Source: Prostheceraeus crozeri
Taxonomy: Eukaryota > Platyhelminthes > Polycladida > Euryleptidae
Direction of reading: 5' to 3'
Length of the DNA stretch: 64,000 nucleotides
Assembly: GCA_907163375.1 (NCBI GenBank)
Contig: CAJQUW010010412.1
Span: 1 to 64,000, forward strand
The position numbers and the translations under genes are program-made. Positions within the stretch are counted from its first letter, which is position 1; the number at the start of each line of letters is the position of its first letter. Below are positions 1 to 11,770 of this stretch, piece by piece. Below the pieces are notes generated by a model that ran no database searches, was not told the DNA's origin, and saw nothing but the letters and a program-made list of their open reading frames with translations.

Positions 1-228
1 GGCAGCGCATTCCATGACGCGCTATTGTTTTCAACATCCATATCCGTTCTTGTTCTTTATTATTAAGGAGTGTTGGATTTCTATGCCATTTGTCAACATA
101 TGGAAGTCGCCAGCAACAAGTGCCGTGACAACACATGCCACGACGCTGCTTTCTTCGTGCATGTCCAATAGCAGCACCTCGACGGTCTAAGGAAGATGGA
201 AGATAAACATTCTTCTTTTCTCTTACAG

Positions 229-506
229 ACATACTAAATAAATCCTATCCAGAGGGAGCTGCTCAAGTTTGGATCGGTGCTGAACAGAAAAAGAACACAA
301 AGAACCCCGCCAGGAATTGGATTTGGAGTGACAGTGGACGAAAACTTAATATTACGTCATATAGTGCAAAGTACCGGAGCAATCGACGTCTAAATGATTA
401 TGAGGGAATGCAGAACCACATGGCAATCTTTCTGGATGGCCTTGGTGAAGGACTTAATGACTTCAATTCTAAAAGAGAACTGTATGGTTTCTGTGAATGT
501 TTGTAA
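229..506 (+). CDS. C-type-lectin-like domain, 3' terminal exon (partial gene)
   Basis: A pyrimidine-rich splice acceptor (TTTCTCTTACAG, ending at 228) opens an in-frame stretch of about 92 codons ending in TAA at 504-506. The translation carries C-type-lectin landmarks in order: VWIGAEQ (the WIGL-like strand), NWIWSDSG (the W.W.DG-like strand), then NHMAIFLDG, LNDFNS (WND-like) and YGFCEC, which matches the F-(I)-CE end of the fold. CTLDs are extracellular glycan- or protein-binding modules. The calcium-binding EPN/QPD triplet and one canonical core cysteine are not seen, so sugar binding is doubtful. Upstream exons lie outside the window. A Penelope remnant starts within about 80 bp after the stop. 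It may be a divergent live gene or a decaying one. Confidence 0.6.
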
Positions 507-586
507 TGATGAGTGGGGAGCCATCGAGCCAGGTAATAGGAAAAATAGCGCAAAAAACACACTTTGGTGGGCTCGAAAAATTTTAA

Positions 587-1471
587 ATGCTTAAAAAATT
601 AAATGCAGTATCTCCAGAGATAAAGTTCACCTATGAAAATGTCGATACTGATGGGTCGATCAATTTTCTAGATGTAAAAGTCATTACAAAACGCATGTTA
701 CGTACCGGTTTGTTTATCAAACCTGAGCATAGTGGCTGTATCACACCGTGGAATTCTTTTGTACCGCGTTCTCGAAAGATAGGTCTCATTATTGCGGATC
801 GGCATAGAATTATTTCTATTTGCTCTGACCCTGAATTGTTGGACAATGCAAGACAACGGCTGACTCAGAGGTATTTGAATAATGGTTACCCATTGTCAGT
901 TATAAAGCGCTACCTCTGGTCAAATGGGAATAATCAAACAAGAAGACAGTACGATGACAGCAAAATTAAGCTCTTCTCACCCTACCTTGGAGAACGCTTC
1001 GTAGATCAATCTCGACGCTTACTCCGGAATTGTGACTTAGACTCAAAAGTAAATCTTGTTTTTCGCAACAAGCTCCCACTGTCCCAAGTTTTGCAGCTTG
1101 TGAGGGAGAAGCGTCCTTGTCATAGTGATTGTAAAACGTGTTCGTACTCTGAAGTGCCCAAAAAGTGTTTTTCAAAGTTTGTTGTGTATCAAATTCGTTG
1201 TACATTGTGTCAAGAAATTTATATAGGCGAAACTTGTCGAACAATGCGTTCCAGATTTCTCAATCACTTGTCTATTGAGAATTCTGTAGTTTTTAAACAT
1301 TTAAGACGCCATGACGTCGACCCCAAAAATTTTCATACACAGTTGCCGCTATCTTGGAAGATCATCGCATCAAATTTGAAGCATCTTAATGTTAGAAAGT
1401 CTGTGGAAGCCATACATATAAGACGCAATCAGACAATGAATGGTTGCATTGGTCGTGAGCTTGATGTATAA
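587..1471 (+). CDS. Penelope-like RT C-terminus plus GIY-YIG nuclease (fragment)
   Basis: A 294-residue frame. Residues about 1-40 are the end of the RT domain. Residues about 170-205 hold the cysteine-rich connector, and about 205-230 the GIY-YIG core (VVYQIRCTLC, EIYIGETCR, RSRFLNH). The first methionine is only the first ATG after the truncation point, not the native start. The frame has no internal stop. Confidence 0.8.
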   Translation: MLKKLNAVSPEIKFTYENVDTDGSINFLDVKVITKRMLRTGLFIKPEHSGCITPWNSFVPRSRKIGLIIADRHRIISICSDPELLDNARQRLTQRYLNNGYPLSVIKRYLWSNGNNQTRRQYDDSKIKLFSPYLGERFVDQSRRLLRNCDLDSKVNLVFRNKLPLSQVLQLVREKRPCHSDCKTCSYSEVPKKCFSKFVVYQIRCTLCQEIYIGETCRTMRSRFLNHLSIENSVVFKHLRRHDVDPKNFHTQLPLSWKIIASNLKHLNVRKSVEAIHIRRNQTMNGCIGRELDV

Positions 1472-1748
1472 TATTCATGTACATTAGTTTTCTGTTTTCT
1501 GTTTTCTTTTATTTCACTGATCAGTATTATAATTTTCCTTTCCTTATCTTTTGGTGCATTTATCATTTTTGTACATACGCATGTCTCATCATATCATCAT
1601 ATCTTCATTCTTTAGTTTTATTGTTTGCAATCACCTTGTGTCAAAGCTGTCTGTACATGTGTGCATAGAGATATCATTGGTTGACAACTATAGATTTCAT
1701 GTCACTCCTTTTAGCACTGCAAATGCATGGCCAGTCATTCTTTTCAAG

Positions 1749-1794
1749 CACCTGAGGAAGGTCGTGGACCGAAAGCTCGTGCGACTATAATAAA
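1749..1794 (+). ncRNA. Hammerhead-ribozyme-like motif in Penelope tail
   Basis: CACCTGAGGA, then a stem (GGTC...GACC), then GAAAGCTCGTGC. The CUGANGA box, short helix II and GAAA box fit the hammerhead catalytic core. Such ribozymes are reported for Penelope-like elements in their terminal repeats. The same layout recurs at 60682-60735 and, inverted, at 57686-57739. I could not fold helix III or the NUH cleavage site with certainty. Confidence 0.45.
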
Positions 1795-2203
1795 TTTTTT
1801 GCCGTTTTAAGGCAATTCCATATAAAAGACGCTAATTCGCAAAACTTTTTAAACTGTGGAGGCAGTTTAAAGTTTTGTAGATCCTCTGGATTTCACGTAC
1901 ATATTTGTTCGTATTAGTTATTCAACTCATAGAGAAATTAGACCGAAACTCGTACTACGGCCAATATGAGAGCCAAAAAAATAAGCGTAACGGACTCTCG
2001 CGGGGAAAATCAAATTTTGACATTTGTATTTTACATTTGCAAAACTCAGCGAATTAACTGAGAGTTTCACTTCCAAGTGATATTTTCCTAAAACTAGTGT
2101 CATGAAGTTTTAAGAAAACTATATTCATTAACCACACAATTGTTTTGGACACTCCCGTAACGGACGCCGTTCTATCCACGTGCTGATTTATCCCTGTAAA
2201 CAA

Positions 2204-2490
2204 TAACAATAATAATAATAATAATTCCTTTATTTTTATCCCGCTTTACAAAAAGTCTCAAGCGGCTATACATTAAGCACATTACAAAAGAGGAATGATT
2301 TCAATAGTTTTTAAAAGTTGCAAGTGAGGTTGCTGAGCGAATATTGTAAGGCAACTTATTCCATACCATAGCTCCGAAAACAGAAAATCTCCTATCACCA
2401 TGCGTTACATTTGATGTTTTTATCTGTGATAGTGACAAATCATCATGATTTCTAAGATCAAATCAATCTTTTGCTCATTTATTCCGGGGA
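2204..2490 (-). mobile_element. LINE 3' end (C-terminal ORF2 tail), truncated
   Basis: On the minus strand the translation contains GDRRFSVFGAMVWNKLP, then YNIRSATSLATFKNY. This is the widespread C-terminal signature of jockey/CR1-type LINE proteins (GDR.FSV..P.LWN.LP..IRSA.SL..FK). It is followed by an AATAAAGG-like signal and an (ATT)n tail lying at 2204-2224 on the + strand. Only about 80 residues remain. Confidence 0.7.
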
Positions 2491-3837
2491 TTGCTAATAC
2501 ATTAGTGATGCATTTATGCTTTAATCAATTTCCCTTTGTAGTTTTGCGTCATAAGGCCGTTTAACGGACACTATTCATTATTTTCTAACAATTTTAACAC
2601 CATCTATTACAGACTGACACTATTTATTATTCCAATTAAGAATTCAAGCATCCTTGTACACACTGTATATTATACCGGCAAGTATTGAAAAGCATTTAGA
2701 TGAGTACAAAACAGTAGCGCATGCCTCTATAAAGGCTATATGTACACAGCTCATGTTGTTTTACATGTAATTTATCATGTTGGATAGTGTAAGGCGCATT
2801 TTTTCTGGTTGCTATACATGTACATTGAAGATGAGATCCGGAAAACCGTGTCGAGAGCTGATAGAGATAACTTTGAGAGGACGATCTAAATATAGCCTAG
2901 GTTTGTTGCAATTTCAATTGCACACAGCACGGGCCCTTTCCATGCGTTTTAGAATTGCTCACACATAGTCGCTCGCTCGATGAACAGACGACTGAACGGA
3001 AGCTTGTCAACAAATGTTGTCTGAATGATGAAATTTTCTACAGTTTTGTGCAATTTCTTTTGTTATTCGACTTCATCGTGTCGTTGTACATTACGTACTT
3101 GCAGCATTCATTGACTGGACTGTCTCAGAGTTTTGGCAAAAATATTGTTCTTGGGTATCTTTGAGTTTCTTTTCAGTGTCTTGATGACTTTATTGACCGA
3201 CTGTGGTATTTGACAGACAGACGTCTGACACTTGGTCATTAACCATCCATGCCCTCTCATTTTCCTTTATTCATTGGTCTATTTGTTGACACTTCCTACT
3301 TTTCTTAGAGATGTAGAAATTCACTTCCTTCAAATTCCATCAATCGTCTTGCTGGCCCATACTCTATCCTATTTTCACTAGTAGGCCTATTCCTTATTGT
3401 CTCGCTTTTAATGTCGATATCACAATTTTTGCCTTAGACAATGCTAAAGATTAGACTAACAAAACTGAATTTAGTCAGTCAACTCCCGTGGGAGGAATGC
3501 CGGTAGCTAAGGAAGTAAGTTTCTAAGATTTTTCAGTAAAGCGAGTGTCCTTTATGTAAGAAACGCACAGAATTTCATATTATTCGCAGAATTGATCGCC
3601 GTACTGGAGAGCATTGCTGAAACTCGTTTTACACCCGACTTATCAACTTTCTTTTTGCTTTTGCTTGCTCTACAGATAACTGAAAGTATTTTGAGCATAA
3701 CGGACTCTTGCAACTTGACCATCATTTTAAGATGACAGTTTTTTGAGTTGTACACTGCATACCCTCAATTAAAACTAACTGCATAACTCATGAAAACTAG
3801 CATTTCTTCTCAAATGAAGATGGCTTGGCCTTTTTGG
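2491..3837. other. No gene seen
   Basis: AT-rich sequence with only short frames that have no recognisable domains or splice-bounded exons. A TAGGCCTA palindrome sits near 3381. Confidence 0.5.
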
Positions 3838-3895
3838 CTACCAGACCGTGTCCATTTGGTAACGGCCGCCTGGGTGAAATCTGACGGTCTGGTAG
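3838..3895. repeat. Perfect 12-bp inverted repeat (hairpin)
   Basis: CTACCAGACCGT at 3838-3849 is exactly reverse-complemented by ACGGTCTGGTAG at 3884-3895, with a 34-bp loop. It is unexplained, and could be a MITE core or chance. Confidence 0.5.
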
Positions 3896-4090
3896 GTAAT
3901 TTGCTACGAAAACTTTATGCGACTGCCAAATCACCTTTAACTTTTATTGGTTACTATTGGGCAAATCTAAAAAAGCTCCTAATTTTGATGCAAATTTTGT
4001 CTTAGAAAATTTTTGTCCCGGATTTCATTAAATGTCACATTAGATGATGTGTGTTCCATTATAGATCAATCTTAAGTATGTGAGAACCAC

Positions 4091-4300
4091 AACATTTCCC
4101 GGTGAAAAAAAATTGTCGGTGAACTGTCGGTCCATTGTCGGGAAGCCGACTCGGCTTAATGACGGCAAAGGTCCTAATTCCCCGACTATCTGCCGACGAA
4201 TCGGTGAGCCGACAATTCACCGACTGTTTCGCCGACACACTACCGACAATTCCCCGACAGCTGCCGCCGACAATTCCCCGACAGCCGCCGACATCTAATT
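4091..4300 (+). repeat. CCGACA-rich transposon terminus, left
   Basis: Begins CACAACATTTCCCGGTG followed by A8 and TTGTCGG, then many CCGACA/TGTCGG hexamers in both orientations. The same terminus appears inverted at 10266-10476 (CCGACGA, T8, CACCGGG, TTGTG). The pair may be the two ends of one degraded DNA element of about 6.4 kb, or two copies of one MITE family. Confidence 0.55.
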
Positions 4301-4389
4301 ATATGTTCACATTCTTTTGATGAAATTACAGTTATAGCCTACTTGACGTTGTAGCAAAATATTGAAGAAATTTGCTGTTGATAGTGATG

Positions 4390-4620
4390 AATATTGTTGA
4401 TTAAAGTCATCCTGCTACGAAATGCTCCAAGTGTTAACAGCAGAAAAACTCATGCTGCTAAAGCTAAAACATTCGGAGGCAGTGACAAGAATAGCTCTAC
4501 AATATTTATACATTATAAAAATGCTGCTGATCGGTGTCATCCTGCTACGAAATGTTCCAAGGATTAACAGCAGAAAAACTCAATGCTGCTAAAACCAAAA
4601 CATTCGGAGGCAGTGACAAA
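4390..4620 (+). repeat. 130-bp tandem duplication (two units)
   Basis: The block GTCATCCTGCTACGAAATG...TTCGGAGGCAGTGACAA occurs at about 4406 and again about 130 bp later at about 4536, with only a few differences. No coding content was recognised. Confidence 0.75.
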
Positions 4621-5415
4621 TAATCGCACAAGAAATTATTTTAGCGACTCACCTCAAAAGTAAATGTCGGCCTACAGAACAGTGGTATGCTTCTCTGCCA
4701 TCGGTTGTGCTGATATCTTTTTGAGAGACAACGACTTTGGTCTAAAATGCGCAGTAAGATGCTTGATGCAAAAAATATTGAATATTATTGACGCATAAAA
4801 TGAAGTTATAGAATTTAACATAATTAAAATAAATAGGAACATACGTGCATTTAACATAAGAAATAGGAAAACGACATGAGCTTTTATTCACTTCATGTAA
4901 TTATGCTGCTTAAAATCAATAGTATTACATTAATTACCCGACCTGCTATTATTTCCTGGCAAAAAATAATGAAACGACAAGAATCACATGAGCACTAGAC
5001 AAGTTCCGATGAAAAATGTGTCATAATACAAATGACGAAATTCAGGATGATTACGAAGGAGATAAAGTGTTCAGTCTGGGAATTTTCAAAAGAAAATATC
5101 TAGCTGACGATCAGTATAAAAAGGAAGTACATATGACTAATATATATCCATATGAGAACATGATTGTGAGTGTGGACCAATAGCGCATTTTTGGAAATCT
5201 TTAAAGACAATTACAAACAGCTAACAATCACGAAAAATAACTATAGCAAATACCTGTCCACTTGCAAACATGATTAAGTTCAAACATGATTAATGGGTCA
5301 AGTCAAGTCTAATTTGGAAATCTTTTAAGATAATTATAAACAGCCAACAATTACGTAGAGACGATGCCTCTTTGGTTGGACATTCTAAATGAAAGTGAAA
5401 GTAGGATTGCTAATA
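4621..5415. other. No gene seen
   Basis: AT-rich. Repeated phrases (AATCTTTAAAGACAATTACAAACAGC near 5197 and a variant near 5317) indicate a short diverged duplication. Nothing coding was recognised. Confidence 0.5.
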
Positions 5416-5535
5416 TGATGCTAATTTATTAGATCATGAACCAATCAATTTCAACTATACTGAGCGTATAGCCATTTTCAGGGTATAAAAAATGAAAATG
5501 CATTGATGAAATTTTAAGCATTCATAAATATACCT
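5416..5535 (+). repeat. Third, truncated copy of the palindrome unit
   Basis: Same orientation as the right arm of the palindrome that follows. It shares AATTTCAACTA, TTTTCAGGGTATAAAA and the following 60 bp, with visible drift. Confidence 0.6.
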
Positions 5536-5965
5536 GTATGCATATTCTTCATTCGCATGTATATAAATGCCTAAAATTCCATCAAGGCATGCTCTGTTCA
5601 ATTATCATTTTATACCCTGAAGATGACTGCGTTCTGTAGTTGAAATTACTCGAAATTGGTACGGATGAATAAATCACATCATTAAGTTACACATGCATAA
5701 ATTACATCAGATAATAATTCAAAAGTATGGGAATGCCAAATTAGCAGCAATTTGGCATTCCCTTACTTTTGAATTATTATCTGATGTATATGTAACTTAA
5801 TGATGTGATTTATTCAGCCGTTATTGACCAATTTTGAGTAATTTCAACTACAGAACGCATGCAGTCATCTTCAGGGTATAAAATGATAACTGAAAAGAGC
5901 ATGCCTTGATGGGATTTTAGGCATTTTTAGATATGTGAATGAAGAATATGCATAAAGGTATATTT
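5526..5965. repeat. Large palindrome: two about 217-bp inverted arms, 7-bp centre
   Basis: The arms at about 5526-5741 and 5749-5965 are nearly reverse-complementary. They meet at GGGAATGCCAAATT...AATTTGGCATTCCC. Each arm carries CCCTGAAGATGACTGC...GTTGAAATT, resembling the CTGANGA...GAAA tails of Penelope-like elements in this window. The phrase TTGGCATTCCCTTACTTTTGAA also recurs at about 6183. This may be a fold-back MITE or a pair of opposed Penelope tails. Confidence 0.75.
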
Positions 5966-6207
5966 CTAAATGCTTTCAATTATAAAATGCTTCAAGTAAT
6001 TTGCATTTATTGTTACTAAACAAATGTAATTACATTTGTAGATGAATTTATGTTTTCCTCACGAAGCTATCTTCAGGGAACATAAATGTTTAATTAATTA
6101 TAAGTTAGACAAATAGTCCGGCAACCAGAAGTTAATTAATTAATTGTCATTAATTTTTTTTCATAAAATGATGTAGTAACTAACTTGGCATTCCCTTACT
6201 TTTGAAA

Positions 6208-8543
6208 TGTTTACATTGAGTGTACGCATTTTTTTCACAATTGCATCAGTTATGGCTTTCCTATTTTCATTTTGTATTTCGATAACAGTATCAGTGTAAA
6301 AAAGAAGCAACGAACCAATGGAAGCATGATTACAATGTCAATATGGTCCTGTTTCCACAAAACGGACCATATGCACTTTTTACATGCAGGATTTTTACAG
6401 TTTTTATCATCGTTGTGTTGTCACTAAACCAATTTTAGATAGATGAAGATTGCGACTACACAATTCAAAAGTCTTTGTCATTCAGTAACTCGTCCGAAAC
6501 GTTTAGCCTTGGTTCATCAGGCCAAGAGATCCGATAGTGTAGGCCTAATCACTGCGGTATTTTCACTTTCACGTAGAAGTTTTATAACCTATTTCGAACA
6601 CGAATACTTACTATCGCTTTAATGGTTGATTATTGCTTGACATCATTGATTATTGATCACTCATTCTTGAGAAGATTAAAATGACTTAAATTAGAAGAAA
6701 AAATATTATTAATAGACTTATTCATAAAAAGGATTAACTTTTCTTATTGTATAGGCCCTATTATTATTTATATCTATAAACTTTATCAAACTACATCTTT
6801 ATTTACTGAGTTAAAAGCTAAAAACTGTTAAACTAACTAAATAAGGATACTAAGCTTGCGACCGATATCCCTGAAAATAACTACTTGAACTATTATATAA
6901 GATTTCACTATGGGTTAAGCAAAATTAATTTTTGCCATTATCAAAATGAAATCGTACGTCAAGTTGTACCCGTCCTTTGCTAAAGATAGTTGGGTCTCCA
7001 GTTATGTGAAGAGAAACTTCACTGTCAACACCTTTGACAGCATCGATAAAAGAAGTACAGCTGTAACTCTCTTGGCATCGAAGCTGGAAACAAAAACAAA
7101 TCTCGTCTCAAGTGTAATGGTCGCTCTGATAGAGATTTCGTTATTAACAAACGCTCGCGTAAATCAAAAACTATTTTAATGAAAATAAAGTTGTTCTAAA
7201 TATTGATTTTATTAGTGATAGTTTTCTCGCAAAATTTATTATCGTATTCGTAAATATAAACTTGACATTAAATTCGCAAATGAAAGTAACATAAAATTAT
7301 GTTACTTATTTCGAAACAAGAATAATAATAATACACGCTAACTAATTGTTTTCTTTGTAGTAACTTCTTAATCATAATAATTGCAATATTAGTTTTGTTA
7401 TTTATCCGTTTATTTGTCATTTTAGTTCTAATAGTTACATAGATGATCTTCACGCCTTTTTCGTTTGAGATTTGATGAACATCGCAATGTAGCCACCCCA
7501 GTGGGTGGATCAATGTGCCCCACGCATGAGGCACATTGAAACACTTTGGTAGAAATTTCAAAATTAAAATTGTGAGGAGATTAAATGTCACAAAAACGTC
7601 CAACAACTTTGAGATTACTAAGGATATCCTCAACCTTTCATCCGAGTTTGATTTTGGTTCATTTGATTTAGTATATTCAAACTGCTGAGAAAAGATCAAA
7701 AACATGTTCAATGTGCCCTACCCGCCCCTATCAAGAATGGAGATGCAGCAAGTCTTCTGACTGATCGCTGTTTGAAATGTACCGCGAACTGTATTGAAGA
7801 CTGACGTCAGTATATTGCTAACTTTGGATTGCCCTGTCAAAGCCAGTATCAACGAATCACAACTATAATTCGAAAATTGATTTGTACTTCGCTGTGATTG
7901 CCTGGCATGATGTTGTTAAATATAAATACACATGTCAACGGATTCTCATCGAAGACCGCACCCACAAACTGAAAGCTGTAACAAATACGCGAGTGACTCA
8001 CAACCAAAAGCAGTTTAACTTAAATTAATAATGGCAGTTATTCGATTAAGCAATCAAACAGATTTTTAGAGTCATAACCACACATTTTCACTAAAAGTTG
8101 ACGTATCTTGATGAACAATACGTCAAATAAAAGCCTAGGATTTGACTGTTCATCTCATGCGGGTTTCATCTCTTCATCAACGGGATTTCATGTTTAAAAA
8201 TTATGATTTATGAAGTGGGTTTTACTTCTGTAGAGGCACATTAGGTAATGAGTAGACGTGTTATATACTGTCATCAATTCATCATGAAAAATGCAAATTA
8301 TCATATCATTGTAATAACATCAGGATAAGCTTAACGATATAAAATGTGGAACGCCTTTATTTCTGAACAAATATTGCCAGTGATAGACCTATGCGTACAA
8401 TAATAAAATTACTAAATCCTGTGCAAATTATAACTAACAACCGATGGATAGAAATATTTATAGATCAGCTTACCTATTAACAACATGATTGTTCGAGTCA
8501 TAGCAGTGACTTACATTTTGCATAAATTAGTCAATTCCGTTTC
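6208..8543. other. No gene recognised
   Basis: AT-rich. Small frames at 6946-7179 (+, 77 codons) and 7268-7711 (-, 147 codons) show no domain I know and no convincing splice context. A Penelope-tail-like string (CGTCCGAAACG...TTCATCAGG) lies at about 6490-6522. Confidence 0.4.
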
Positions 8544-9192
8544 TTAGATTGTGTCATTCGTTTCCAAGAGATGATAAAATCGATTGCCATGTATCCTGAT
8601 TCCATCGATGTAGAAGTCAAATGACCAATCATGAAATATACGAATGAAACTTTGGAAGTGTGGAGACAATTTATTGTTAAATGATTCTGAAGAAAAATGA
8701 GATAACACTGCGCACTCGGAAGTCGTAATATATGTGTAATTTGTTGGGAGACTTATTGAAGGAAGCCAATCTAAGAGATCCTCGAAATCGGTGATATCAT
8801 CCTTGGGAATTCGAATTATCAAGTTTCCATTCTTGTGTTCTCTCCTTCATGCGAGCTGTTGCCGTTGATGCGTTTTCCACAAAAAGTTTTGTTTGGTTGA
8901 TGAAGATGCCGAGGTATAGTAAGGTGGAAAGTTGTTGAAAACACTGGGAACTGCCGAAGATTTGAGTTGCAATAGTTTCAATTCTTTTCTGGGACGCTTA
9001 GATGATCTTGAATTGTTGACTTGTCTTGATCAAATCATTTTCGAGGAAGTGCAGAGAACAAATTCGCTAAGACAAGGTTGGAAAGAAGACGCTTCTTTGG
9101 CCAAAATTATCGACATCCTCTCGTTTAATTGCTCTTATCCATTTGTCGCGAAGAGTCTGGTCATGAGATAATGCAAAAATACGAAATATGCA
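8544..9192 (-). pseudogene. THAP-domain (P-element/THAP9-type) transposase remnant
   Basis: Minus-strand translation gives FRIFALSHDQTLRDKWIRAI, then VFFPTLS, then RICSLHF.END. These are the LR.KWI.AI and ICS.HF hallmarks of the THAP zinc-coordinating DNA-binding domain. Further on, LPTNYTYITTSECAVL and YIDGIRIHGNRFYHLL resemble the linker of P-element/THAP9-like transposases. In-frame stops break it and the first CxxxxC pair is lost. It lies between the inverted CCGACA-rich ends at 4.1 and 10.4 kb, so it may be their decayed transposase. A host THAP pseudogene is the alternative. Confidence 0.55.
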
Positions 9193-10265
9193 CATTCGTT
9201 GAGTTATCTGATGTGCTTTTGTGCACTTGCTGTTTATTATCGTAGGACGTTAACTGGGCGCGCTGCTTTCCCAGTTAGGCGCACGCATAATATGTTTTGA
9301 GACAAGCTAACCAACCTGATGCTATAGCAACGCATCGATCAATCAGATGACGCTTGCCTCACATATTTGCATGCAGATTCGGCAGATCACTGTGAGGACG
9401 AAGGACAAAGGCAGAATTATGACTGCGTGTGCACACACTGTTGTGCTGTCCTGTATGAAACTTCCCGTGAACAGCAGCTCAATGAATTGCCAATGAATTG
9501 CGCTTTGCGCTATCGAACAATGAAATCTATCAGTCCTTAGTCTGTATAGAGTGTGGACTACTCGTGAAAATCTATTCGTGCTCTAGATATCTCACAATGG
9601 CTAGAAATAGAAGGTTGGAAAAAGCCCTTTCAAAAGGAATTACCCTAATTCACGGTCGTTCGGAGATAGCGAAAATAGACAGATAAATGGCTACTTAAAA
9701 CAGCGCAACAATGTGTTCTCAGCAGGGTTTTCCACTTTCAAAAGAATTGTTTTCTTTCATTTGCTTTCTCGTAGCGTTTGACTACTAGCAACATTTTCTG
9801 CGCTGCAGCAAAGAATGTGTAACAGATTAATGCACCGATTAAAATCGGGCTGTTTTAATGTAGGATTGTATACACACATCTAATACATTTACATGCGTTT
9901 TTCTTCTTGTCAGGATGTTCTGTGAATTTCCATGTAATTCTATCTACATTTTGAATTACTCAAAAAGAAAATAGAAGTAACGGAGACAGAACTGTTGACC
10001 CATAGCTGCCGCTACATGTAGACATGTATTGATATCTTTACTTACCACATGCTGCCGGAAATCTGGTCCTGATATCTGGTATGAGGAATTCTGTAATCCT
10101 TTTGCAAGAGGTTGCCATTTTGTCTTTCATCTGTGCCACTTGCAAAGAAGCAGAATGTGCTGACTATGCTCCTCGAGCGCAGCAGGAGTCCTCTGTTGTA
10201 AATCTCAGCAGTGTTAAAGTTATATAGATCACACGAATTGGAGTGGACGAGATTTGCTAATAATT
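9193..10265. other. No gene seen
   Basis: Contains a short inverted repeat, AACTGGG...CCCAGTT, at about 9250-9278. Otherwise unremarkable AT-rich sequence. Confidence 0.45.
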
Positions 10266-10476
10266 GTCCAATCAGAGTTGCTGTCGGCATATAGGGAGAA
10301 CATGCCGACACTTCCCGATTTTCTAATCATGTCGGTGCAGCCGTCACTTAACCGATGGGTACCGAGAACACCTGTGTCGGCATTCACTCGGTGCACCGAC
10401 ACGGTTGACAGCCGACACTGCCCGAGTACGACTATTTGCCGAGTAATCGCCGACGATTTTTTTTCACCGGGTTGTG
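10266..10476 (-). repeat. CCGACA-rich transposon terminus, right (inverted partner of 4091-4300)
   Basis: Rich in GTCGG/CCGAC. It ends CCGACGA, T8, CACCGGG, TTGTG, the inverse of the left terminus. I see no clear target duplication. Confidence 0.55.
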
Positions 10477-11673
10477 CGTAATTCGCTAAAAAATCACCAT
10501 GTTTGAAATCCTGGCGTCGGTTAAGTGACAATTGGCTGCGGTTATGTGACAGAAGGAGTTGGTTATGTGACAACGATGCAGGCATTCAACGAATGACGTG
10601 GAATTGCATTGCAATATTATGTAATAAATTACATGAGATGAAATTACTCCATTATCACAGGTCAACTTGCTCAAATATTATTACATTATCTAAGATGATC
10701 ATTAAAAGTTCATATTTGCCTAATATATCAGCATGCCGATTGTTCAAGACCAATGATTCAATATCATTCATTTTTGTGCATGCCGTTGCTGTTCTGAACA
10801 GTGCTCTACATGCATCGTATCATAGTTAATTGATTGAAAGTCTTTCAGCTAATTTGCTCGTCAGTAAGCCTATATTACTGCTGAAACTGTTGATAGAATG
10901 AAATAAATAGGCAAACGTAGTACAAAAATTAGATCTGTATAAAAATGGAAGAGAAAATGCCATCTGATTAATGATTCTATAAATAAACTTTATAGGAAAA
11001 TGATTTCAACGGTCAGGAAAAGCAAAATTGGGTGTGTAGTCACTCAACAGTTCGCAATATTTCTTATATCAATTATATGATACAAAATTGTAGGCCTACA
11101 TGTACTATAAGTATTGTATGCCAGCAAAACTATTGTATATACATGCTGAGGTTAATACTATCATAGCATTATAAGCCTACACCTGCCTACATATTATGTT
11201 TTGCATTGCATGCCTACATGTAGTAGTAATACATCTGTTATAGACTTATTGTAGGGGATGCATGTGTTATACTACTGTAGGCCTGCATGTACGAGTACTG
11301 CATGTGTTGTATGGAGGTAAAACTATTTTACATGTTTAAAGCTCATACGAACATAAGCCTTCGGATTCACAAAATTTGATAAGAATTGCGAAAGCATGAA
11401 AAAATTATCCGGAATACCGCAATCATTGCAGATTAAATCAACATCCTAATTTCACTACATAATGTGCTTTAGTGGCAAACTTTGTGTTGCACCAAAATTA
11501 CATGTGTGCGAGTTCTGTCCATAAATTCAATTGAAGCACCTCAAATAAATGCAGATGAAGATTAATGTATTCATTAGAGGAACTGAAATATTTGTATTCA
11601 TGAGGTGGTCAGCCTGCGATAATAGTTTTCCATTGAATTCTTGTCACATAACCGACATGTCCGTCATGATGCG

Positions 11674-11770
11674 TCCGTCATGTGACAATTTGTGCTATTA
11701 TCAAACAATTTAGTTTAAATGGAACATAGCGAGAGTGAAAGTTCTACTGTCATTAGTTACGCATAAAGTC
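11674..11770 (+). repeat. 97-bp direct repeat, copy 1
   Basis: CATGTGACAATTTGTG...GTTACGC..AAAGT. It matches 12591-12687 at constant offset 917 with only a few substitutions. The copies flank a GC-rich-ended segment starting with CCGGCCGGCCGG. Confidence 0.85.

Larger units (their letters stand above)
507..1802 (+). mobile_element. Penelope-like retroelement, 5'-truncated 3' half with GIY-YIG endonuclease
   Basis: An uninterrupted frame at 587-1471 (294 codons) begins in the last part of the reverse transcriptase (INFLDVKV, the post-catalytic FLDV strand of Penelope-like RTs). A Cys-rich linker follows (CHSDCKTC, KKCFSKF), then a GIY-YIG nuclease core: VVYQIRC..C with EIYIGET, R..R and H. 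This is the domain order of Penelope-like elements, in which the GIY-YIG enzyme nicks target DNA. The RT palm is absent, so the copy is 5'-truncated and cannot be autonomous. The 3' non-coding tail runs to about 1802 and contains a hammerhead-like motif and an ATAATAAA signal. Confidence 0.88.

Noticed and set aside
7268-7711. 147-codon minus-strand frame
   Set aside because: Hydrophobic and AT-driven composition, with no recognisable motif or exon borders.
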